Shown: positions 1 through 9,267 of the stretch, piece after piece
How the letters are laid out: each line of letters starts with the position of its first letter
How positions within the stretch are numbered: the first letter of the stretch is position 1
Origin: Bacteroidetes bacterium 46-16
GTDB taxonomy: Bacteria; Bacteroidota; Bacteroidia; Chitinophagales; Chitinophagaceae
Assembly: GCA_001897835.1 (NCBI GenBank)
Contig: MKUN01000014.1
Span: forward strand, 50,388-114,387
Direction: 5' to 3'
Length of the DNA: 64,000 nt
Program-made: the position numbers and the translations under genes
The notes under the pieces: generated by a model
Told to the model about the DNA's origin: nothing
What the model saw: the letters and a program-made list of their open reading frames with translations, nothing else
Databases searched by the model: none

Positions 1-327
1 TTCAGCGGCTATCAATTGCACCAGCTCTTCGGTCTCGGGCCGGGGTATCAGCACATGCTCATTGACCATATAAGGGTGACCCATGAACCAGGCTATGCCG
101 GTTGCATATTGTATTGGTTTGCCTTTCAGCAGGTCGGCTTTCATGGCATCATACTGTAGCTGCTCGCTTTGGCTGAGTTTTTTATCTTTATTGAGCAGGC
201 GTTCTGTTTTGTCTTTTCCTGTTATGTGCAGCAATATTTCATGTGCAATAGCAGTGGCCTCCCCGGCGTCATATATGGTCTTTAGCTCATCTCTCAGTCC
301 GTAAAATGCGTAATGATAACTCAGCAT
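1..327 (-). CDS. prmC: PrmC/HemK release factor glutamine methyltransferase (partial)
   Basis: The window edge cuts this gene; only the first 109 residues are present, from ATG at 327. PrmC uses SAM to methylate the Gln of the GGQ motif in peptide release factors. What is visible is the helical N-terminal domain (about residues 1-80) and the entry to the methyltransferase domain, with the family signature LIPRPETEELV at about residues 93-103. The catalytic NPPY motif would lie outside the window. The start is 51 bp from the divergent ribD start, so the two genes share a short promoter region. The call rests on the IPRPETE signature and the N-terminal pattern. Confidence 0.9.
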   Translation of the reverse strand, partial: MLSYHYAFYGLRDELKTIYDAGEATAIAHEILLHITGKDKTERLLNKDKKLSQSEQLQYDAMKADLLKGKPIQYATGIAWFMGHPYMVNEHVLIPRPETEELVQLIAAE

Positions 328-378
328 AGCCTGCAAAACTAATCAAATATCGAGCTTACAACTTAATTTGCAACCCGG

Positions 379-1449
379 ATGCAAGACGAACTGTTCGTAA
401 AGCGCTGTATAGAACTTGCAGCGCGCGCAAAAGGATATACTGCACCCAACCCAATGGTTGGTGCTTTGCTGCTGTATGAAGACAGGATAATTGGTGAAGG
501 CTGGCACGAACAGTATGGCGGTCCTCATGCGGAAGTGAACTGCCTGGAAAGCGTGAAAGAAGAAGATAGGAAGTACATAGCACAAAGCACTATGTATGTG
601 AACCTGGAACCTTGTGCCCATCATGGCAAAACACCGCCCTGCGCAGTAAGGCTTGTGGCGGAAAAGGTAAAGAAAGTAGTGATAGCCAATACTGATCCCT
701 TTGAGCGGGTACAGGGCGAAGGCGTTCGTATCCTGGAGCAGGGCGGGGTGGACGTAATAAGCGGTATCGCCGCACAGGAAGGGGCATGGCTTAACCGCCG
801 TTTCTTTACATTCCATACCCGCAAGCGGCCCTATATCATTTTGAAGTGGGCCCAAACACAAGATGGGTACTTTGCACCCGCCGACAGGAGCCGTTTACAG
901 GTGAGTAATGAGCGCAGTATGCAATTGGTACATAAATGGCGGACAGAAGAAGCGGCCATAATGGTAGGCTTCAATACAGCCCTTAATGACAACCCGCAAC
1001 TAACTGCAAGATTGTGGGAAGGCAGGCAACCTTTACGAATAGTGCTGGATAAAAAGCTGCAAATACCGGCAACACATCATGTATTTGATGCCACCGCGGC
1101 AACATGGATCATTAATGAACAAAAGGAACGTTTAGAAAAGAATGTGCAATGGAAGCAAATGCAATTTGGTGATGATTTGCTGCACGACCTGTTATCGGCT
1201 TTATATGGAGAGCGTGTATTATCGCTTATCATAGAGGGAGGGGCAAAACTGCTGAGCTCGTTCATTGAAAAAGGTTTATGGGATGAAGCAAGGGTATTCA
1301 CCGGCAATGTCTCATTGCAGGATGGTATTGCCGCACCCTTACTTACGAGCAGTGAGCCAGCATTTGAGACCAATATATCGGGAGATACCTTAAGTATTTA
1401 CACCAACAAAAACAATCCATACAGCTATGTGCCGGGTATGGAATTATAA
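379..1449 (+). CDS. ribD: Bifunctional riboflavin deaminase/reductase RibD
   Basis: Diaminohydroxyphosphoribosylaminopyrimidine deaminase fused to 5-amino-6-(5-phosphoribosylamino)uracil reductase: steps two and three of riboflavin synthesis, in the cytoplasm. The N-terminal zinc deaminase domain shows APNPMVGA near residue 22, HAEV at 50-53 (zinc His50 and catalytic Glu52) and PCAHHGKTPPC at 78-88 (zinc Cys79 and Cys88). The reductase domain follows from about residue 150 (KWAQTQDGY, then SNER and VGFNTALNDNPQLTAR). At 356 aa it is a normal full-length RibD. The 51-bp leader is too short for an FMN riboswitch. The next gene starts 9 bp after the stop, so co-transcription is likely. Confidence 0.97.
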   Translation: MQDELFVKRCIELAARAKGYTAPNPMVGALLLYEDRIIGEGWHEQYGGPHAEVNCLESVKEEDRKYIAQSTMYVNLEPCAHHGKTPPCAVRLVAEKVKKVVIANTDPFERVQGEGVRILEQGGVDVISGIAAQEGAWLNRRFFTFHTRKRPYIILKWAQTQDGYFAPADRSRLQVSNERSMQLVHKWRTEEAAIMVGFNTALNDNPQLTARLWEGRQPLRIVLDKKLQIPATHHVFDATAATWIINEQKERLEKNVQWKQMQFGDDLLHDLLSALYGERVLSLIIEGGAKLLSSFIEKGLWDEARVFTGNVSLQDGIAAPLLTSSEPAFETNISGDTLSIYTNKNNPYSYVPGMEL

Positions 1450-1458
1450 ACGCGACCC

Positions 1459-2334
1459 ATGAGCTACCTGATCGTCACCATTTTGCTGAATGTCCTGCTT
1501 ACGGTCATTTTTAAATTGTTCCCGCGTTACAATATAAATGCTCTGCAGGCGATAGTGGTCAACTATTGGGTTTGTGTTATTACCGGCAGCCTGTTCCTTG
1601 GCCGTTTTCCGATAAATGCAGCAGGTTTCGGGGAGCCATGGCTGCCATGGGCCATGCTTATCGGTACAGGCTTTTTTACGGTCTTCAATATCATCGCTTA
1701 TTGTACCCGGGTGGATGGCATAACCACGGCTACGATAGCTAATAAACTGTCGCTGGTCATACCCGTCCTGTTTTCTCTCTTTCTCTATAGTGAACATGCC
1801 GGCCCCTTAAAAATAGCCGGTATCGTACTGGCATTTCCTGCCGTTTATTTAACGGCGAGGGTAAAAGGTGAGGATGACAAGGTGCATAATATGACCTGGC
1901 CTGTTTTGCTTTTCATAGGCAGCGGCCTGCTGGATACACTGGTGAAGTATAGCGAGCAAGCCTACCTGCATACTCCGGAACAGCATGCGGTATTCCCTAT
2001 ATATACTTTTGCCACAGCAGCAGTAGTCGGCACCTGTACACTTTTATTCCTTGTACTGGCTAAAAAGACCCGTTTGCAGCCACGCAACATAATCGCTGGT
2101 ATCATACTGGGCATACCCAATTATTTTTCTATTTATTTTCTCATCGTGTTGCTGCATAGCGGCTTCCTGCAAAGCTCCGCAGCCATCCCGGTCAATAATA
2201 TCGGTATTCTGCTGGTATCGGCCCTTGCAGGTCTGGCCTTTTTTCGCGAAAAGATAACTATGTATCGCATCGCTGGCCTGTTACTATCTATACTGGCTAT
2301 TTTACTTATCGTATTTTCGGATCTGAATGGATGA
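1459..2334 (+). CDS. EamA/DMT-superfamily transporter
   Basis: A 291-aa integral inner-membrane protein with about ten predicted hydrophobic helices and two EamA-like halves, typical of drug/metabolite transporters. Hydrophobic runs begin at residue 3 (LIVTILLNVLL) and end with a helix at about 270-290. The substrate cannot be read from the sequence. It starts 9 bp after ribD and overlaps the next gene by 8 nt (ATG at 2327 lies inside its 3' end), which suggests translational coupling. Its position after ribD invites a flavin-precursor link, but that is only positional. A second, different DMT protein lies at 45297-46208. Confidence 0.85.
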   Translation: MSYLIVTILLNVLLTVIFKLFPRYNINALQAIVVNYWVCVITGSLFLGRFPINAAGFGEPWLPWAMLIGTGFFTVFNIIAYCTRVDGITTATIANKLSLVIPVLFSLFLYSEHAGPLKIAGIVLAFPAVYLTARVKGEDDKVHNMTWPVLLFIGSGLLDTLVKYSEQAYLHTPEQHAVFPIYTFATAAVVGTCTLLFLVLAKKTRLQPRNIIAGIILGIPNYFSIYFLIVLLHSGFLQSSAAIPVNNIGILLVSALAGLAFFREKITMYRIAGLLLSILAILLIVFSDLNG

Positions 2335-2935
2335 AGTATATCAATATAGGACCATAGAACAAGCAGCTACTGCAGAGTTTAAAGACCGGGGCAGTAAATT
2401 CCTGGCATATGCATATGCGGTAAACACCTTAGCGGATGTAAAACTACGCTTGCAGGACCTGAAAAAGCTACATCCTAAAGCGGTACATCATTGTTATGCA
2501 TACCGAATAGGCACCGATGGCACAGTGTTCCGTGCCAACGATGATGGGGAGCCTTCCGGCAGTGCAGGCAAGCCCATATTAGGGCAGATAGACAGTGCAG
2601 GGCTTAGTAATACCCTTGTGGTAGTAGTGCGTTACTTTGGTGGTACACTGCTGGGGGTTCCCGGCCTTATCAATGCTTATAAAACAGCTACGGCCTATGC
2701 GCTGTCTAATACACCTGTAGCAGAAAAATGGATAGAGGATAAATATGAACTGAGCTTTGACTACCCGGGCATGGGCGAAGTGATGTACTTGCTACGGCAA
2801 AGTGAGGCCAGTATATATGAGCAGGACCTGCAACTGTTTTGCAGGTTAGTAGCAGGCATTCCCCGCAAGCATGCAGGCGTATATGTGCAAAAGCTTTCCG
2901 AAATTCGCGGTGTGAAGGTGGAACATGTGGCTTAA
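2327..2935 (+). CDS. YigZ/IMPACT family protein
   Basis: A 202-aa protein of the YigZ/IMPACT (UPF0029) family. The family hallmark is present at about residues 50-85: HHCYAYRIG, then NDDGEPSGSAGKPILGQI, followed by VVVVRYFGGTLLG. The C-terminal part (about 140-200) matches the small DUF1949-like domain in position and length. The biochemical role of bacterial YigZ is unsettled; eukaryotic IMPACT regulates GCN2. It overlaps the upstream transporter gene by 8 nt and is followed 38 bp later by queG, so it sits within the ribD-queG run. Confidence 0.9.
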   Translation: MDEVYQYRTIEQAATAEFKDRGSKFLAYAYAVNTLADVKLRLQDLKKLHPKAVHHCYAYRIGTDGTVFRANDDGEPSGSAGKPILGQIDSAGLSNTLVVVVRYFGGTLLGVPGLINAYKTATAYALSNTPVAEKWIEDKYELSFDYPGMGEVMYLLRQSEASIYEQDLQLFCRLVAGIPRKHAGVYVQKLSEIRGVKVEHVA

Positions 2936-2973
2936 AACATACCCTGCACAGGGCCTTTACAGGGCAATAAAAT

Positions 2974-3909
2974 ATGAACTACGATATACAAGAGGCTACC
3001 CATAAAATAAAAGCCGAGGCGGCACGCCTGGGTTTTGATGCCTGTGGTATAGCAGATGCCGTATATCTCGAGGATGATGCCCGCAGGCTGCAGCAATGGC
3101 TGGATAAAGGTTACCAGGGCGAAATGGCTTACATGGAGCGTTATTTTGATCTGCGGACCGACCCGGCAAAACTTGTGCCCGGTGCAAAGTCGGTCATTGC
3201 ATTGTTGCTCAATTATTTCCCGGTACAAAGACAGCAGGCCTATGCGCCCAAAATAGCCAAGTATGCATGGGGCACCGATTATCATTACGTGATCAGGAAC
3301 AAGCTGAATGAACTGGTGCGCTATATAAAGGATAATATCAGCACTGTAGAGGGCCGTGGATTTGTGGATAGTGCACCGGTGCTGGAGCGTAGCTGGGCCG
3401 TGCGCAGCGGGCTGGGATGGGTAGGCAAGAATGGTAATCTCATTACCAAACACTCCGGTTCATTCTTCTTCATAGCCACCCTGATAACCGATCTTGAGCT
3501 GCAGCCGGATGCTCCCTTCGTCACAGATCATTGCGGTACCTGTACCAGGTGTATTGATGAATGCCCTACGAAGGCGATAGTGGCCCCGGGTGAGATTGAC
3601 GGAAGCAAATGCATCTCTTATCTTACCATAGAGCTGAAAGATGAGAAGATACCGGACGGGTTTCATGATAAGATGGAGGGCTGGATGTTTGGCTGCGATA
3701 TCTGCCAGGACGTTTGTCCATGGAACCGCTTTGCCCGGCCCACTACAGAAGCAGGCTTCACACCTTTGCCCGAAGTGCTTAATCTATCCTTAGCAGAATG
3801 GGAAGAAATGAGCGAAGATACTTTTAAAAAGATCTTTAAGAATTCACCCCTGTCGCGGCCTAAATACAAGGGGATACAAAGAAATATAGATGTTTTAAAA
3901 GAAAGATGA
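2974..3909 (+). CDS. queG: Epoxyqueuosine reductase QueG
   Basis: Iron-sulfur and cobalamin-dependent enzyme catalysing the last step of queuosine synthesis, reduction of epoxyqueuosine in the tRNA wobble position. Two [4Fe-4S] motifs are intact: CGTCTRCIDECP with Cys187/190/193/197, and C213 with CDICQDVCPW (Cys241/244/248). The N-terminal region (RYFDLRTDPAKLVPGAKSVI) matches the cobalamin-binding family core. Length 311 aa is normal for the short QueG form without a C-terminal HEAT extension. It ends 15 bp from the convergent pcm gene. Confidence 0.96.
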   Translation: MNYDIQEATHKIKAEAARLGFDACGIADAVYLEDDARRLQQWLDKGYQGEMAYMERYFDLRTDPAKLVPGAKSVIALLLNYFPVQRQQAYAPKIAKYAWGTDYHYVIRNKLNELVRYIKDNISTVEGRGFVDSAPVLERSWAVRSGLGWVGKNGNLITKHSGSFFFIATLITDLELQPDAPFVTDHCGTCTRCIDECPTKAIVAPGEIDGSKCISYLTIELKDEKIPDGFHDKMEGWMFGCDICQDVCPWNRFARPTTEAGFTPLPEVLNLSLAEWEEMSEDTFKKIFKNSPLSRPKYKGIQRNIDVLKER

Positions 3910-3924
3910 TCGGCCTCCCTGCGA

Positions 3925-4590
3925 TTATTTATTCTTCCCCGTTAACATAGGCACGAAAACAAAATCACCCAGTTCTTCTTCATGCACATCTCCATCTTTA
4001 TCTTTTGTGATGCGCATCATTTTCTGTCCGCTATCATCACCTACAGGTATCACAGCTATACCACCGGGTTTTAATTGTTCTACAAGCTTGGGAGGTATGA
4101 AGGGGGCCGCAGCCGTTACGATGACCTTGTCGAAAGGGGCATAAGAAGGGAGGCCCGCATAACCGTCGCCATAAAAGCGCTTGATGTTCGGGTAATTCTT
4201 CAAAAAGAAAAAATCGCCAACAAAATCATAGAGTCCTTTCTGGCGCTCTATGCTGTATACCATAGCGCCCAGTTCAGCCAGCACACAAGCCTGGTAAGCG
4301 CTGCCGGTACCTATTTCCAGTACTTTATCATACTTTTTTACTTCCAGCAGTTCGCTTTGGTAAGCTACGGTATAAGGTTGTGATATCGTTTGATCGGCCA
4401 CTATAGGGAAAGCCCGGTCTTCATATGCAATGCGTTCAAAAGCCGGGTCGAGGAAAAAATGCCGGGGTATCGCCTCTATAGCTGCAAGTACCCGCTCGTC
4501 GCCGATGCCCTTCTCGCGTATGATCTGTACCAGTTGTTTTCTCAGTCCTTTATGCAGGTAATTATCTTCTCTTGGCTTGCTGTGCAGCAT
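3925..4590 (-). CDS. pcm: Protein-L-isoaspartate O-methyltransferase
   Basis: SAM-dependent repair enzyme that methylates L-isoaspartyl residues in damaged proteins. It shows the family motif DQTISQPYTVA (residues 66-76) and SAM motif I LEIGTGSAYQ (91-100), followed by the YSIER acidic loop and a GDGYAGLP element. Length 221 aa is typical. ATG 4590 gives the expected N-terminus. Convergent with queG; the DUF5683 gene lies 50 bp upstream on the same strand and could be co-transcribed. Confidence 0.95.
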   Translation of the reverse strand: MLHSKPREDNYLHKGLRKQLVQIIREKGIGDERVLAAIEAIPRHFFLDPAFERIAYEDRAFPIVADQTISQPYTVAYQSELLEVKKYDKVLEIGTGSAYQACVLAELGAMVYSIERQKGLYDFVGDFFFLKNYPNIKRFYGDGYAGLPSYAPFDKVIVTAAAPFIPPKLVEQLKPGGIAVIPVGDDSGQKMMRITKDKDGDVHEEELGDFVFVPMLTGKNK

Positions 4591-4640
4591 GTTACAAAGG
4601 TAGTGTAGCTATGCGCTAAATAAAAATCGGGCGGGCCTTG

Positions 4641-5363
4641 CTAGAAGGGAATGGCAAAGTTTTTATGCACATTTTTAGGATTCAGGTCAAATACAAGGCC
4701 CAGCCCTGTACCCCCATTAGGCATAGCCAGCGGTTTCATGCGCATAGAGATATCTTCTGTGATATCAAAATTCTTAAGATGAGCGAAAACCACAGCATCC
4801 AGTATTTGCAGGGTATAACCTACACCGGTTATCAGCACGGTTATGTCCAGGTATCTTTTGTAACCATCCTGCAGGGTTTTTAGCTGGTCCGATGTGTAGA
4901 GCAGGGTATTGGTCGTTTCATTGCTGAGGTCGCCGGTAAGACGCCCTATGTAGGCTTTCCTGTACTCCTGGTAACTTTTTTGGTTGGTAACAATAAAATA
5001 ACCGGCAACACCAAGACCGGCATATATTACGGGTATCTTCCAGTATTGCCTGTTATATAACTGCCCCAGGCCCGGTAGTATAGCAGAAAAGAGGCCTGCG
5101 CGTTTAGGCACAGGCTGAAATTTTTTGCGCACCAGTATCTTTTTAGTGCTGTCTATGTCCATGCTTGTCTTAACGCTATCCAGCGGAAGGATCTTTGGGC
5201 CTTCTGCCGGCAGGGGCGGGTGTGCTGCATCTTTCAGGCTGTCTTGTTTATAGAGGTTTCCCTTCAGGGTATCCGGTACGGCCTGGGAATAGGCATTTAC
5301 GGTGGGTGCCAGGATGGTAGCCACCAATAAAAGGAATGTATAATAAATGCGGTTGTTGCCCAA
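4641..5363 (-). CDS. DUF5683-type membrane protein
   Basis: A 240-aa protein with an N-terminal signal-like helix and the hallmark of the Bacteroidota family DUF5683: GLFSAILPGLGQLYNRQYWK followed by a hydrophobic helix, at roughly residues 92-125. Two or three further hydrophobic stretches occur (VAGYFIV, ITVLITGVGYTL). Function is unknown. No ATG precedes the signal helix in frame; the apparent start is TTG at 5363, which gives a sensible signal peptide (NNRIYYTFLLLVATILAP). A hairpin (5426-5459) separates it from the protease gene upstream, so it probably has its own promoter. Confidence 0.8.
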   Translation of the reverse strand: MGNNRIYYTFLLLVATILAPTVNAYSQAVPDTLKGNLYKQDSLKDAAHPPLPAEGPKILPLDSVKTSMDIDSTKKILVRKKFQPVPKRAGLFSAILPGLGQLYNRQYWKIPVIYAGLGVAGYFIVTNQKSYQEYRKAYIGRLTGDLSNETTNTLLYTSDQLKTLQDGYKRYLDITVLITGVGYTLQILDAVVFAHLKNFDITEDISMRMKPLAMPNGGTGLGLVFDLNPKNVHKNFAIPF

Positions 5364-5425
5364 TGTAAGCCTTTCTAAAAAGCTGTAAAGTTAATGCAAT
5401 GCTGCGTATTCCGGCTCTAAAAACG

Positions 5426-5470
5426 AATGAAGAGCCGCTATATTGAGGGGCTCTTCATTTATATGGTTTA
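5426..5470 (-). terminator. Rho-independent terminator downstream of the tail-specific protease
   Basis: Stem AATGAAGAGCC (5426-5436) pairs with GGCTCTTCATT (5449-5459). Read on the minus strand, the hairpin is followed by a T-rich tract (CGTTTTTAG). It lies 40 bp after the stop of the protease gene. Confidence 0.8.
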
Positions 5471-5499
5471 TTTTTTCAGTTTAGAACTGCAATAATGAT

Positions 5500-7731
5500 T
5501 TATTTCATACCTGTACCCATATTCACCTTCATATATTGCTTGCTGATGTCGTTTACGATATTCACGGTCTCGGCAAGGTATATGTCTTTTTTCAGGTTCT
5601 TGATCCAGTCCATGTTCTTGCGTACATTGGTGCTGTCGAGGTTTATTTTTTCCATATCCTCTTTGGGGTTGGTTATGGCAAATGGTGTGGTTTTCTTTTG
5701 GGCATCTTCTATTTGCTTCGATATAGCATTGGCTTCTTCGCTTTCTTTTTTAAAGGCAGTTTCGTTCAGCGATACCATATTGTCGTCCTGCAGCTTTTTC
5801 AGGCGGGCGGCATTTTGCTGTATCAGGGTAAAGGTGGGGTTGCTGGCTATCCTTTTTTTACTATCGGCTGCCAGTGCCGCGGTGTTTAATGCACGAGGAT
5901 ATACCTGGTAGCTGGCCGGGGCTATTTCGTCCCATTTCAGTGCTGCCTTGTTGCTGCGTTCGCCAATATCTATATCATCATAAGTGCTGGGTAAGCTTAT
6001 GTCCGGTGTTACGCCCTTCAATTGGGTCGACCCCCCGTTTATCCTGTAAAACTTCTGTATGGTTATTTTCAGGGATCCCAAACCCGAGTAGCTTAGCGCA
6101 TTGTTTGAAGCAGGCTTCCTGCCATCTGCTACTTCATTTTGGTCAGAGCTGAATTTTGCTCTCGTTAAAGGATCGGCAAAGTCATCCAGCGGTATTATTT
6201 TCTGCACAGTGCCTTTGCCATAGGTAGGGGCACCTACGATCACGGCACGTTTATAGTCCTGCATGGCTGCAGCAAGTATCTCTGAAGCCGATGCGCTGCC
6301 TTCGTTCACCATTATGGCCAGCGGGCCGTCATAGAAAATGCCCTTATTGGCATCGCGCAGGGTCATGGCTGCTGTGCCGCTGTTCTTTACCTGTACTATA
6401 GGTCCCTGGTCTATGAACAGGCCACCCATATCCACCACGTCACTTAATGAGCCACCGCCATTATAGCGCAGGTCCAGTATGATGCCGGTAACATTCGCAG
6501 CTTTCAGCTTTTGTATTTCCAGGGCCACATCTTCCGCACAGCGCCTGCCGCTTATTTTATTGAAATCGGAGTAAAACTCGGGCAGGTATATATAGCCCAC
6601 AGGGCCATTATCGCCCTGTATGATGGCCGATTTAGCAAAGGTCTCTTCTTTCTGTACCTCGCCGCGTATGATGGGTATTACCTTCGTGGCACCGTCCAGG
6701 TGTTTTACAGTAAGGCGCACTTCAGTGCCTTTGGGGCCGCGTATTATCTTTACTGCGTCATCTATCTCGTAGCCCTGCACATCGACCGGTGTGCTGTCAC
6801 CCTGTGCCACTTTAAGTATTTCGTCCCCTGCTTTTAGCTCACCCTGTTTCCAGCAGGGAGTGCCGGGCAGTATTTCCATTATCTTTATTTTACCATCCTC
6901 TTCGCGCAGTTGGGCACCTATGCCATAAAAGCTGCCCGACATCATTTCGTCGAAACGGGCTTTATCTGCAGGTGGGAAATAGTCGGTATGCGGATCTTCA
7001 TTATTTGTTATAGCATTTACATATATCGAGAAGCGGGTATCTTCTTTCAACTTATGCTGCCTCTTGAAATAATAATCCATGCTCTTCTTTATCGCTGTGC
7101 GTGCATCGGCTTCCAGTTCTGTGTCCGTCTTCTTTTTTTCAGCTTTTTTGTCTGCTTTTGCCTTATCGTCCTTCTTATTTTCGTCGCGGTCTTTTTTCAG
7201 TTCCTCATATTTTACCAGCACACGGTATTTAAGATATTGACGCCAGCGGTCTTTAAGGGCATTTTCATCGGCAGCATATTCCAGCTTGTCGCCATTCAGC
7301 TGTATCTGCTCATCACTTTTAAAGCTGAATGGTGTTTTAAGTATTTCCTTGCAGAAAGTATCTGCATTATCAATGCCTGTACTTAGTTTTTCGTTTAGCA
7401 AACGGTAAAACTCCAGCGTACCATTATTGATCTCATCATCTATCTTAAATTCATAACTTTTAAGTTCGTTGATGTCTTTCTGGGTAAGAAGTTTTTTATC
7501 GGGGTCCATCTCATCCAGCAGTTTATGATATACTTTGGCTGAGAATGAGTCATTTATCTCCCGTGGTGCGTAATGCCCTTCCCGTATGGCACGCATTACC
7601 GTTTTTATTATTAGTCCTTCTTTTTGTTCTGTAACATCGTTCCCACCACTGTACCTGAATGAGAAAAAGGCGGCCAATGCGCCTAATATAAACAGCGGTA
7701 TAAGGATCTTGTTCTTCATGAATCTCAACAT
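5500..7731 (-). CDS. prc: Carboxy-terminal (tail-specific) protease, S41 family
   Basis: A 743-aa Prc/Tsp-type serine protease anchored by an N-terminal helix (residues 8-25). Order of parts: N-terminal helical region; a Lys/Asp-rich insert at about 180-204; PDZ domain (about 265-345, FYGIGAQL...LKAGDEIL); S41 core; and a C-terminal DUF3340-like tail. The catalytic dyad is visible: Ser481 in NEGSASASEIL and Lys506 in PTYGKGTVQ, 25 residues apart as in E. coli Prc. The family trims or degrades proteins from non-polar C-termini in the periplasm. ATG 7731 and ATG 7719 are both possible starts. The charged insert is unusual compared with the E. coli protein. Confidence 0.93.
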   Translation of the reverse strand: MLRFMKNKILIPLFILGALAAFFSFRYSGGNDVTEQKEGLIIKTVMRAIREGHYAPREINDSFSAKVYHKLLDEMDPDKKLLTQKDINELKSYEFKIDDEINNGTLEFYRLLNEKLSTGIDNADTFCKEILKTPFSFKSDEQIQLNGDKLEYAADENALKDRWRQYLKYRVLVKYEELKKDRDENKKDDKAKADKKAEKKKTDTELEADARTAIKKSMDYYFKRQHKLKEDTRFSIYVNAITNNEDPHTDYFPPADKARFDEMMSGSFYGIGAQLREEDGKIKIMEILPGTPCWKQGELKAGDEILKVAQGDSTPVDVQGYEIDDAVKIIRGPKGTEVRLTVKHLDGATKVIPIIRGEVQKEETFAKSAIIQGDNGPVGYIYLPEFYSDFNKISGRRCAEDVALEIQKLKAANVTGIILDLRYNGGGSLSDVVDMGGLFIDQGPIVQVKNSGTAAMTLRDANKGIFYDGPLAIMVNEGSASASEILAAAMQDYKRAVIVGAPTYGKGTVQKIIPLDDFADPLTRAKFSSDQNEVADGRKPASNNALSYSGLGSLKITIQKFYRINGGSTQLKGVTPDISLPSTYDDIDIGERSNKAALKWDEIAPASYQVYPRALNTAALAADSKKRIASNPTFTLIQQNAARLKKLQDDNMVSLNETAFKKESEEANAISKQIEDAQKKTTPFAITNPKEDMEKINLDSTNVRKNMDWIKNLKKDIYLAETVNIVNDISKQYMKVNMGTGMK

Positions 7732-7757
7732 GCTCTTGCTTAATTAATAAATTCTAA

Positions 7758-7765
7758 CAAATGTA
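7758..7765 (-). promoter_or_regulatory. Bacteroidota-type -7 box upstream of the prc gene
   Basis: On the minus strand this reads TACATTTG, an exact match to TAnnTTTG, 27 bp upstream of ATG 7731. No convincing TTTG sits at the expected -33 spacing, so the call is moderate. Confidence 0.45.
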
Positions 7766-7864
7766 ACTGTTTTGCTGTTAATAAAACGCTAATCAAAAAC
7801 TGTGCAAAGGTTAAGATTTGGGGGATATTTGTTGATCTTTATACCGTAATTTTACATCCTGTTT

Positions 7865-8599
7865 ATGGCACAAACAGTTTCATTTCGCGATCTGGGTATT
7901 ATAGAATACGGTGCTGCATGGGCCTTGCAGGAGGAGCTTTTACGCGAAAATCTTGCTATCAAGGCCGAGCGGTATAATATGCCTGCTGCGGACCATTCGC
8001 AAGGCGCAGGCACCACTAATCATTTACTGTTTTGCCAACACCCGCATGTATATACTTTGGGGAAAAGCGGCCACATGGAAAACCTGTTGGTCAATGATGC
8101 ACGGCTAAAGGATATGGATGTGTCGTTTTACAAGACCAACCGTGGCGGCGACATAACCTACCATGGCCCAGGCCAACTGGTGGGTTATCCTGTTCTTGAC
8201 CTGGAGTTGTTCTTTACCGACCTTGGCAGGTATATGCGCAGTCTTGAAGAGGTGATCATTAATACGCTTGCACATTTCGGCATAGCTGCCGGCAGGTTGG
8301 CAGGAGCTACGGGCGTATGGCTGGATAGTGATATACCCGGCAAAGCCCGGAAGATATGTGCTATGGGGGTACGTTGCAGCCGCTGGGTCACGATACATGG
8401 TTTTGCCCTCAATATTAATACCGACCTGTCTTATTTCAATTACATTGTTCCTTGCGGTATCAGTGATAAAACTGTGACTTCCATGGAGAAGGAGTTGGGA
8501 TACAGGCTTGATGAAGCAACTGTGGCAGATGTAGTTAAAGCTGAATTTGCCAAGGTATTCAATGCTATAATATTTGAGTCCGAAAACGTTGCTATATGA
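7865..8599 (+). CDS. lipB: Lipoyl(octanoyl) transferase LipB
   Basis: Transfers octanoate from acyl-carrier protein to lipoyl domains of 2-oxoacid dehydrogenases and GcvH. The family signature RGGDITYHGPGQLVGYP is at residues 93-109. The catalytic pair is plausible: the Lys of KICAMGVRC, and the Cys of IVPCGI preceded by IHGFALNINTDL. Length 244 aa is typical. It diverges from prc across a 133-bp gap. LipA is not in the window, but a substrate complex component, the E1 fusion, lies at 46322-48718. Confidence 0.95.
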   Translation: MAQTVSFRDLGIIEYGAAWALQEELLRENLAIKAERYNMPAADHSQGAGTTNHLLFCQHPHVYTLGKSGHMENLLVNDARLKDMDVSFYKTNRGGDITYHGPGQLVGYPVLDLELFFTDLGRYMRSLEEVIINTLAHFGIAAGRLAGATGVWLDSDIPGKARKICAMGVRCSRWVTIHGFALNINTDLSYFNYIVPCGISDKTVTSMEKELGYRLDEATVADVVKAEFAKVFNAIIFESENVAI

Positions 8600-8640
8600 T
8601 TTTTTCGTAACTTACTCCTCCTTTCCTGTTTACACAGTTC

Positions 8641-9267
8641 ATGCATAAAGAGATTACATATCACTGGGGAGACGATCATTTACGCATTACCTTGGGTAAT
8701 AGGATACAGCCGCGTATACGCATTCTTTTTTGGTCGGAGTTGTTAGCTACTGTTGGTCTTGCCACCGTGTTCCTCGTGCGTTCGCTGCCGTTAACGCTCA
8801 GCCTCATTAACTGGATATCGGGTGCGGGCGCATTGCTTTTATACTCCCTGGCACTATACCGTTTCCTTTCCCGTATCTTTTTTCACGAGGAGATCGTGCT
8901 GAGCAGGTACGCATTAACCATAATACAGCATACTCCTTTTCGCAGGTACAGGCGTCGTTACGACTGGCGCAGCATCGGGCCCCTGCACTATGCAGGTAAG
9001 GAAAAGAAAACCGATCACCCGCTGAAAGGCCGTAATTATGATTACTTCGGTTTCGAGACACATGAGCATGTTATCCAAAGCCTCTATCACGATGGTAACC
9101 TCTATTTCAACTATGCCGGTTATCCTATACGTTTCGCACGCAATGTATACTCCTGGGATGCCGAGGAAATGGTGAATATGATGAAGATATTCGCAGGCAA
9201 CTCTTTACGCCTCGGCCCCGAGTGGGACAGCATGTTGCAGGAGCACGAGATGGGCGATACTCAATAA
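8641..9267 (+). CDS. Hypothetical membrane protein
   Basis: A 208-aa protein I do not recognise. It starts with a short polar segment, then two adjacent hydrophobic helices at about residues 30-48 and 54-76, then a charged Arg-rich cytoplasmic-looking segment (RRYRRRYDWRSIGPLHY) that resembles a PH-like membrane-attached fold, and an alpha/beta tail. It starts 41 bp after lipB and may be co-transcribed with it. The end overlaps the convergent gene by 7 nt. Full-length coding with a plausible ATG makes it likely real. Confidence 0.7.
   Translation: MHKEITYHWGDDHLRITLGNRIQPRIRILFWSELLATVGLATVFLVRSLPLTLSLINWISGAGALLLYSLALYRFLSRIFFHEEIVLSRYALTIIQHTPFRRYRRRYDWRSIGPLHYAGKEKKTDHPLKGRNYDYFGFETHEHVIQSLYHDGNLYFNYAGYPIRFARNVYSWDAEEMVNMMKIFAGNSLRLGPEWDSMLQEHEMGDTQ

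Noticed and set aside
328..378. FMN riboswitch in front of ribD
   Set aside because: The 51-bp gap between the divergent starts is far too short for the RFN element, and no conserved pairings are visible.
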